Made by a program: the position numbers and the translations under genes. A DNA stretch of 11,075 nt from Thermoplasmata archaeon (lineage in GTDB: Archaea > Thermoplasmatota > E2 > UBA202 > JdFR-43), in assembly GCA_021157745.1 (NCBI GenBank), contig JAGGWA010000076.1, forward strand, positions 1 to 11,075. The letters are read 5' to 3'. This document shows, piece by piece, positions 6,058-11,075 of this stretch (position 1 is its first letter; each line of letters begins with the position of its first letter). Below the pieces are notes generated by a model. The model did no database searches. It was not told the DNA's origin and worked only from the letters and a program-made list of their open reading frames with translations.

Positions 6058-9000
6058 ATGTATTTAAAAGAGATACAGCTTGAAAACTTCAAATCATTTG
6101 GAAAGAGAGTTAGAATTCCTTTTCTTCCAGGATTCACAGCCATAACTGGACCAAATGGCTCTGGAAAATCAAATATTGTAGATGCCATCCTATTCATACT
6201 TGGAGTAAGAAGCCCCAAAATGGTGAGGGCTGAGCGTCTAACAGACTTAATCCATAAAGGAGAAAAAGATGCCGACTATTGCAAAGTTTCTTTGGTTTTT
6301 GATAATTCCGACAGAATAATACCTGTAGAGAGCGATGAAGTTGTGCTCACAAGGAAAATAAGAAAGGCACCGTTACCAAACAATCCATCGAATTACTACA
6401 GCTATTTTTACATAAATGGAAAGGCGGCCTCGTTGAATGAATTCGTTGAACTGCTTTCAGCTGCGAGCATATCAGAGAACTGCATTGTGCAGCAGGGCGA
6501 TGTTACAGCAGTCGTCGAGATGGGCGGCGTGCAGCGTCGCCGAATAATAGATGAGATAGCTGGCATAGCTGAATTCGATGCTGAGATAGAAAAAGCAAAA
6601 AAGGAGAGGGAAGAGGTTGAGAGGAACTTAGAGCATATTGAAATTATACTTGGAGAGATAAGGAAGCAGATAAGGCAGCTTAAGAAAGATAGAGATGATG
6701 CAATAAAATACAGGGAGATAGAAAAGCAATTGAAAAGGCACGAAGCCATGCTCGCCTACAAAAAAAGGGTTGAGATAGAAAGAGAGATAAATGAGGTGAA
6801 TAAGCAGATAGAATCATATGAGAGGAGCAAGAAAAGTCTGGAAGAGGAAGCAAAAAAACTGAAGAAGAAATATAACGAGCTTGTTTTGGAATTTCAGGAA
6901 ATTGAGGATAAAATAGCTGGAATGGGCGGGGAGGAGCTGATAGAAGTAAAAAACAAAATAGATTTGCTTAAAGAAGAATTGATAAAATCAAAGGAAAAGA
7001 TAAACTATTATAGAATGGAAATTGCGGAAAACGATGGAGAAATAAAAGAGATAGAGAGCAAATTAGGTAAAATAGAGAAGGAAATAAAAAGATTTGAAAA
7101 AGAAATAAAAGGGTTGGAAAAGAGAAAGGGAGAGAAAGAAAAGGAGTTGCAAAATTTAAGAGGACAGCTTCAAAAGCTCAAAAAGGAAGTGGAACAGTCT
7201 GATGAAATTTCAATGAATATAGGAAGAGAGATAGCAAAATTGAGAAAATCTTTGATGGAAAAGAAGGAAAGGGAACATGAGATAAATTTGGAAAAAGATA
7301 GGATTGCACAGCAAAAAAATGGTTTGATTGCTCAATTCAATGAAGCAAAAGAAAAAAAGGAGTCTTTTGAGACTGAATTGAATGAAATAGAGAGCGAGAT
7401 AAGAGAAGCAAGAAGAAAAGAGAAAGAGAAGCATAAAAACAAGGAAAGGCTTGAAAACAAACTCTTCCAGCTTAAAAAAGAAGAGGCAGAAATAAATGAC
7501 AGGATAAGAGAATTGGATAAACAAATAATATATTTGCAACGCGAGCTTGCAAAATTAAGAGCAAAGGAAGATATGGCATCCTTTTCTCAAGCAACTCGAG
7601 CAATATTGGAGGCAAGAGATAACGGAATAATAAAAGGGATACATGGAAGTGTTGCAGAACTCGCCACCGTAGAAGAAAAATATGCAAAGGCGATAGAGGT
7701 GGCGGCTGGAAGGAGGGCGGAGGCAATAGTTGTCGAAGATGATGGAGTTGCTGCAAAATGCATAGAGTACCTTAAGAAAAATAATCTGGGGAGAGCAACA
7801 TTTTTGCCTTTGAATAAACTTATGGCTGGGAAGCCCCGCGGAAAAGCTTTGCTTGCTGTACGCCATGAAAATGCAATTGGATTTGCGATAGATTTGGTTA
7901 AATATGATTCTCGTTATCATGCTGCATTCTGGTATGTTTTTGGCGATACCATAGTCGTTAAAGATATGGATACTGCTCGCGAACTCATGGGAGGCGTGAG
8001 AATAGTTACGCTTGATGGAGACATAATTGAAGCAAGCGGTGCAATAACAGGCGGAAGCATGGAAGCAAGAGCCATATTCAGTGCAGCTGAAAGGAAAAGA
8101 GTTGGGGAGATTGCAGCGGAGCTAAGAAATGCAAGCTATGAGCAGGAGCAACTGACCAAAAAATTGGTTGAGATAAAAGATGGGATATCAAGCATAGAAG
8201 ATGAGCTTTCATCAATTACATTCTTGCCAGATGAAAATATAGAAAGATTGGAAATAAGGAAGAAGGAATTGAAGGAGAGTTTGAAAGTAATATTGAAGGA
8301 ATACGAAGAAAGAAAAGAGGAGTTAGAAAAAATAGAAGAAGAGTTAAGCAGAAAGGAAGAAGAAAGTAAGGCAATTAGAGAGGAGATCGAAAAAATAGCA
8401 GAATTGCTTAAGGAAAAGGAAAAAGAATTGATGAGGATAGCAAAGAAAGAGGTGTTGAAGGAGATAAATGTTGTAAAAGAAAAAATTGAAGATATTGAAA
8501 AAGAGCTGAGAGACATAGAAAGTCAGAAGAAGACGAGAGAGATGGAGAGAAAAATATCAATGGAACAAAAGGAAGAATTGATGAAAAAAATGGAAAGAGC
8601 AAGGGCAAAAATAGATGAAATGAAAAATTTGCTGGAGAAAGAAGAGCAAAATTATCAGAAGAATTTGAATGAATTGAAGGCAATGGAAGAAATTGAAAGA
8701 AAGCTGACAACTAAAGCTAAAGGATTGCAGGAAAAGAGAGATGCTTTGTATAAGGAAATTGTAAGGCTTGAAAATAAAATGGAAGCAATTGCGACAAGAA
8801 TAGAGACAACCATAGATTTGATTTCGAAGGCAAGAGCAAGATTACCAACTTTGGAAGCAGCTTTAGCAGAGGTCATGACGGAGGAGGAATTTAAAGAAGA
8901 GCTTCCACCCATCGAAGAGATAAAGAGAAAAATAAAAGAGTTGAAGGAAAAGATAGAGAAAATGCAGCCTATAAACATGAGGGCTTTGGAAGAGTATGAA

Positions 9001-9579
9001 AGGCAAGATGAAAGGAGGAGGAAATTTGAAGAAGACGCCGAAAAACTTAAGGAACAGAAGAAAAATTTGATAAAGCTCGAGGAAGAAATAAAGAAAAAGA
9101 AGAAAGAGAGCTTCTTCACTGTTTTCAACAAAATCAAGGAGAATTTCCAGGAGATATACAGGGAGCTGGCGGGCGGCGACGGCGAGCTTTTGCTTGAAAA
9201 CCCAGAGGAGCCCTTCGAAGGTGGTTTATATATAAAGGTTAAGCCAGCCGGGAAAAGAGCTTTACATCTCAATGCTTTGTCAGGCGGGGAGAAAAGTATA
9301 GCGAGTTTGGCTTTCATTTTTGCATTGCAGGCTTATAGCCCCTCGCCCTTCTATGTCCTGGATGAAATCGATATGTTCTTAGACGAGAAGAATGCTGATA
9401 GAGTTGCAAATATGATAGCAAGCAGAGCAAGAAACGCCCAATTCATTGTAATATCATTGCGAAGAATAACTCTTCAGAAAGCAAATCACATATATGGTGT
9501 AACTTCCATAAATGGAAAGTCAACGATAATTGGAAACGTTAATTTAAATGAGATTGAAAAAGTAGTGGAGGTAAAATGA
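6058..9579 (+). CDS. smc: Chromosome segregation/condensation ATPase SMC
   Basis: The SMC subunit of the archaeal condensin-like complex; dimers bind and extrude DNA loops with ScpA and ScpB. At 1173 residues it is full length. The N-terminal head has MYLKEIQLENFKSFGK and the Walker A motif GPNGSGKSN (31-39), followed by IVQQGDV of the Q-loop region. Two Lys/Glu-rich antiparallel coiled-coil arms (about 170-505 and 670-1010) flank the hinge (about 506-670), which holds the dimerisation glycines in GIIKGIHGSV and GAITGGSME. The C-terminal head has the ABC signature LSGGEKS (1074-1080), Walker B YVLDEID (1099-1105, catalytic E1103) and the D-loop FLDEKN. All motifs are intact, and the arms are nearly equal in length, as expected. 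The start at 6058 gives the standard N-terminus. The stop overlaps the scpA start as ATGA. Its base composition is strongly purine-rich, explained by Lys and Glu codons in the arms rather than by transfer. Confidence 0.97.
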   Translation: MYLKEIQLENFKSFGKRVRIPFLPGFTAITGPNGSGKSNIVDAILFILGVRSPKMVRAERLTDLIHKGEKDADYCKVSLVFDNSDRIIPVESDEVVLTRKIRKAPLPNNPSNYYSYFYINGKAASLNEFVELLSAASISENCIVQQGDVTAVVEMGGVQRRRIIDEIAGIAEFDAEIEKAKKEREEVERNLEHIEIILGEIRKQIRQLKKDRDDAIKYREIEKQLKRHEAMLAYKKRVEIEREINEVNKQIESYERSKKSLEEEAKKLKKKYNELVLEFQEIEDKIAGMGGEELIEVKNKIDLLKEELIKSKEKINYYRMEIAENDGEIKEIESKLGKIEKEIKRFEKEIKGLEKRKGEKEKELQNLRGQLQKLKKEVEQSDEISMNIGREIAKLRKSLMEKKEREHEINLEKDRIAQQKNGLIAQFNEAKEKKESFETELNEIESEIREARRKEKEKHKNKERLENKLFQLKKEEAEINDRIRELDKQIIYLQRELAKLRAKEDMASFSQATRAILEARDNGIIKGIHGSVAELATVEEKYAKAIEVAAGRRAEAIVVEDDGVAAKCIEYLKKNNLGRATFLPLNKLMAGKPRGKALLAVRHENAIGFAIDLVKYDSRYHAAFWYVFGDTIVVKDMDTARELMGGVRIVTLDGDIIEASGAITGGSMEARAIFSAAERKRVGEIAAELRNASYEQEQLTKKLVEIKDGISSIEDELSSITFLPDENIERLEIRKKELKESLKVILKEYEERKEELEKIEEELSRKEEESKAIREEIEKIAELLKEKEKELMRIAKKEVLKEINVVKEKIEDIEKELRDIESQKKTREMERKISMEQKEELMKKMERARAKIDEMKNLLEKEEQNYQKNLNELKAMEEIERKLTTKAKGLQEKRDALYKEIVRLENKMEAIATRIETTIDLISKARARLPTLEAALAEVMTEEEFKEELPPIEEIKRKIKELKEKIEKMQPINMRALEEYERQDERRRKFEEDAEKLKEQKKNLIKLEEEIKKKKKESFFTVFNKIKENFQEIYRELAGGDGELLLENPEEPFEGGLYIKVKPAGKRALHLNALSGGEKSIASLAFIFALQAYSPSPFYVLDEIDMFLDEKNADRVANMIASRARNAQFIVISLRRITLQKANHIYGVTSINGKSTIIGNVNLNEIEKVVEVK

Positions 9580-10358
9580 AGGAAGAAGTGATATTGCACA
9601 TACTTTCGGAAAAAGAAAATCTTTATCGGAAGGAAAATATTGGGAAGTATATTGAAATTATTGAAGATAAAATTTTCATAAAGGATGGCTTTGATAGAGC
9701 CATAGCAACTGTTTTCGAGTTAGTTATAGAAAAGCAGATAAATCCATGGGAGATTGATCTTGCAGCATTCTCTTCATTGTATTTAAAGAAGGTTAAGGAG
9801 AAAGGGATAAATCTTATTGTTGCAGGAAAAATACTGTTTTTAGCATGGAAAATATTGAGACTGCAAAGTGAGGAAATGATAAAAGAGATGGAAAGGAAGG
9901 AGGAAGAAGAGATATACTTTGATGATATTCCAGATTGGTATGGCGATGATGAGCTTTTCCTTCAAACCCAGAGAATAATGAAAGATGAAATAGTATTGAA
10001 GCCAAAGATAAGGAGAAAAGCAAAAAGAAAGGTTACGCTTGTTGAGCTGATAAACGCATTCGAAGAAGCAAAGGAAGAAATAGTAAAAAAGAGAGCAAAG
10101 AAGAGGAAAATAATAAGCCCTGTGAAAATGGAAGATTCAACACATAAAGAAAACATTGAAGATGACATAAAAAGAGTTATGGAAAAGTTGAGTAAGCTCA
10201 ACGGAAGGGCTGTTCCTTTAAAAGAGCTTTTTGACGAAAAAGATATCATTGCCATTATCCTGCCTCTTCTTTTTCTGGCAAAAGATGGTGTAATAGAGAT
10301 ATGGCAGGAAAATTTCCCATATGGAGAGATATTCATAAAGTTGAAGCATGAAGGCTGA
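9576..10358 (+). CDS. scpA: Segregation and condensation protein A (SMC kleisin)
   Basis: The kleisin that bridges the two SMC heads and closes the ring. It has 260 residues, the normal ScpA length. The N-terminal helical part, which binds the SMC neck, has the family motif INPWEIDLAAFSSLYL (55-70). The middle (about 105-200) is charged and low in complexity, as in other kleisins, and serves as a flexible linker. The C-terminal winged helix (about 205-258), which caps the other SMC head, includes RAVPLKELFDEKDIIAIILP and then VIEIWQENFPYGEIFIKL, matching the usual end of ScpA. The start overlaps the smc stop by 4 nt (ATGA) and the 3' end overlaps scpB by 11 nt, so the three subunits are likely made by coupled translation. 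Confidence 0.93.
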   Translation: MKEEVILHILSEKENLYRKENIGKYIEIIEDKIFIKDGFDRAIATVFELVIEKQINPWEIDLAAFSSLYLKKVKEKGINLIVAGKILFLAWKILRLQSEEMIKEMERKEEEEIYFDDIPDWYGDDELFLQTQRIMKDEIVLKPKIRRKAKRKVTLVELINAFEEAKEEIVKKRAKKRKIISPVKMEDSTHKENIEDDIKRVMEKLSKLNGRAVPLKELFDEKDIIAIILPLLFLAKDGVIEIWQENFPYGEIFIKLKHEG

Positions 10359-10839
10359 GAGAATAATAGAAGCGGTGTTGTTTGCTGCATCCCGCCCCCT
10401 TTCAATTGAAGAAATTGCAGAAGCAGTGGGCATGGAAAAAAAGGTGGTTAAAAAAGCTATTGAAAAATTGAAGAATTTTTATGAAGAATCTGCAATTGAG
10501 ATATCAGAGGCTAATGGAAAATATGTTATGGAAGTTAAAGCAGAGTATGCAGAATATGCCAAAAAATTTGCTCCAGTCGAGCTTAAAAAATCGTTGATAA
10601 AGACTCTTTCATTGATAGCGTATCATCAGCCAATAAAACAGTCTGATTTGAAAAAGCTGCTCGGGAGCAATGTTTATGAACATGTTAGAGAGCTTAAAAA
10701 GAAGGGTTTCATCAACACAAGGAAAGAGGGAAGAACGAAATTGATTACCACAACACAATATTTCTATGATTATTTTGGGATAGATAAAAAAGATAAGGAA
10801 GCCATAAAAAATTTAATGGAGAAAAGCGGCAAAAATTAA
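10348..10839 (+). CDS. scpB: Segregation and condensation protein B (kleisin-associated winged-helix protein)
   Basis: The dimeric accessory protein that binds the ScpA linker and modulates SMC head engagement. At 163 residues it is a compact ScpB with two winged-helix domains: 1-75 (opening with ERIIEAVLFAASRPLSIEEI) and 78-145. The second carries the family core LSLIAYHQPI (87-96) and the closing TTQYFYDYFGI (134-144). The start ATG at 10348 lies 11 nt inside scpA in another frame; no better start exists. It is the last gene of the smc operon, with its stop 26 nt before the tRNA-Leu gene. It could be mistaken for a transcription regulator because of its winged helices, but the LSLIAYHQPI block and the context identify it as ScpB. 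Confidence 0.92.
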   Translation: MKAERIIEAVLFAASRPLSIEEIAEAVGMEKKVVKKAIEKLKNFYEESAIEISEANGKYVMEVKAEYAEYAKKFAPVELKKSLIKTLSLIAYHQPIKQSDLKKLLGSNVYEHVRELKKKGFINTRKEGRTKLITTTQYFYDYFGIDKKDKEAIKNLMEKSGKN

Positions 10840-11068
10840 ATAAACAATGCAAGTTTATCAAATAAGCAGGGGTAGCCGAGCCAGGCCAAAGGCGCAGGCT
10901 TGAGGGGCCTGTCCCGTAGGGGTTCGCGAGTTCAAATCTCGCCCCCTGCACTATTCCTTTTAATTCCCTCAATCTTTCTCCCAAAAAAGCGGAAATATTC
11001 AACCCCATTTTCCTTGCAAATTCAAACAAATCTTTTTCAATGGTAATGGTTGTTCTTTTCTTCGCCAT
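10745..11068 (-). CDS. Ribbon-helix-helix protein (CcdA-like antitoxin or regulator) reading through tRNA-Leu antisense
   Basis: The first 39 residues form a clear ribbon-helix-helix unit: a beta-strand KRTTITIEKD, helix A through EFARKMG, a turn at LNISAF, and helix B GERLRELKGI. Such proteins bind operator DNA as dimers and often act as antitoxins or local repressors. No toxin gene is visible, though the upstream side is cut off 7 nt after the start. The frame has no stop at the end of the domain: codons 1-39 end at 10952, and from residue 40 the frame enters the tRNA-Leu gene antisense, then the 3' end of scpB, stopping at 10745-10747. The tail (residues 40-107) is therefore antisense tRNA and scpB sequence and unlikely to be a conserved fold. 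The start ATG at 11068 has no clear Shine-Dalgarno sequence and may be leaderless. The RHH part is well supported; whether the long form is made, or is a gene truncated against the tRNA, is open. Confidence 0.6.
   Translation of the reverse strand: MAKKRTTITIEKDLFEFARKMGLNISAFLGERLRELKGIVQGARFELANPYGTGPSSLRLWPGSATPAYLINLHCLFNFCRFSPLNFLWLPYLFYLSQNNHRNIVLW
10833..10854 (+). promoter_or_regulatory. Possible tRNA-Leu promoter elements
   Basis: An AT-rich element AAATTAAATAAA (10833-10844) overlaps the scpB stop and is centred about 27 nt before the tRNA 5' end, a good position for a TATA box, although the match to TTTATATA is poor. It is followed by ATGCAAGT (10847-10854), which contains TGCAAGT, the box B sequence described at stable RNA gene starts in methanogens; here it lies too close to the TATA-like run for the classical arrangement. 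A short TAAAC/GTTTA inverted repeat (10841-10857) overlaps both. Co-transcription with scpB is an alternative. Confidence 0.35.
10866..10950 (+). tRNA. tRNA-Leu, anticodon GAG
   Basis: An 85-nt class II tRNA. The acceptor stem GCAGGGG (10866-10872) pairs fully with CCCCTGC (10943-10949), followed by discriminator A (10950), the leucine identity base. The D stem is GCC/GGC. The anticodon stem CAGGC/GCCTG (10895-10899 and 10907-10911) carries the loop TTGAGGG with anticodon GAG (10902-10904), which reads CUC and CUU. The long variable arm (CCC GTA GGG) is typical of leucine tRNAs. The T stem GCGAG/CTCGC encloses TTCAAAT. No intron and no encoded CCA; CCA would be added enzymatically. A T-run (TTTT, 10958-10961) just downstream may serve as terminator. 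Confidence 0.97.
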
Positions 11069-11075
11069 AATATGC

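Noticed and set aside
8655..9317. A 220-codon minus-strand frame antisense to smc, very rich in Ser, Phe and Leu
   Set aside because: This is the antisense reading of Lys/Glu-rich coiled-coil codons, which gives Ser/Phe/Leu-rich translations. The plus strand is unmistakably SMC. Similar shadows occur at 8136-8516 and 6408-6749.
1..11075. CRISPR arrays, insertion sequences or a defence system
   Set aside because: No regularly spaced direct repeats, transposase motifs or known defence proteins are seen; the only accessory-looking element is the RHH frame at the right edge.

Overview
The window is a stretch of archaeal chromosome. The organism looks like a low-GC member of the Euryarchaeota in the broad sense. 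The evidence is a two-subunit type IIB topoisomerase (Top6A and Top6B), an archaeal-style SMC-ScpA-ScpB set, TATA boxes placed about 24-27 nt before start codons with little or no leader, and a tRNA gene without an encoded CCA. A narrower placement (for example Thermoplasmatota or a methanogen relative) cannot be made from the sequence alone. Coding density is very high, and almost every neighbouring pair within an operon overlaps by 4-11 nt.

Layout from left to right. (1) Positions 1-909, plus strand: the 3' part of a dihydropteroate synthase-type pterin enzyme, open at the left edge. (2) Positions 896-2917, minus strand: a three-gene operon read right to left. It encodes a saccharopine dehydrogenase-like oxidoreductase, then a small membrane protein with a predicted outside OB-fold, then a DUF457-type membrane metal-dependent hydrolase. 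Its last gene overlaps the dihydropteroate synthase gene tail to tail. (3) Positions 2965-5900, minus strand: the top6B-top6A operon. (4) Positions 5901-6057: a 157-bp divergent promoter region with an 8+8 bp inverted repeat beside the top6B TATA box and a consensus TATA box for smc. (5) Positions 6058-10839, plus strand: smc-scpA-scpB, with overlapping cistrons. (6) Positions 10866-10950: tRNA-Leu(GAG). (7) Positions 10745-11068, minus strand: a short ribbon-helix-helix (RHH) protein whose domain ends at the tRNA 3' boundary. Its reading frame then continues antisense through the whole tRNA and into scpB.

How the genes fit together: the centre is a chromosome topology and organisation block. 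Topoisomerase VI relaxes and decatenates DNA through transient double-strand breaks. The SMC-kleisin complex (SMC with ScpA and ScpB) compacts and segregates chromosomes. The two operons diverge from one short control region, which could let them be coordinated. The left operon is less understood. The right edge, an RHH gene running into a tRNA 3' end, is the place most likely to carry a trace of a mobile or recombination event. All core enzymes appear intact, and I see no CRISPR array, transposase or defence island. Most of the window is well-recognised housekeeping; the least explained parts are the OB-fold membrane protein, the inverted repeat and the RHH/tRNA junction.
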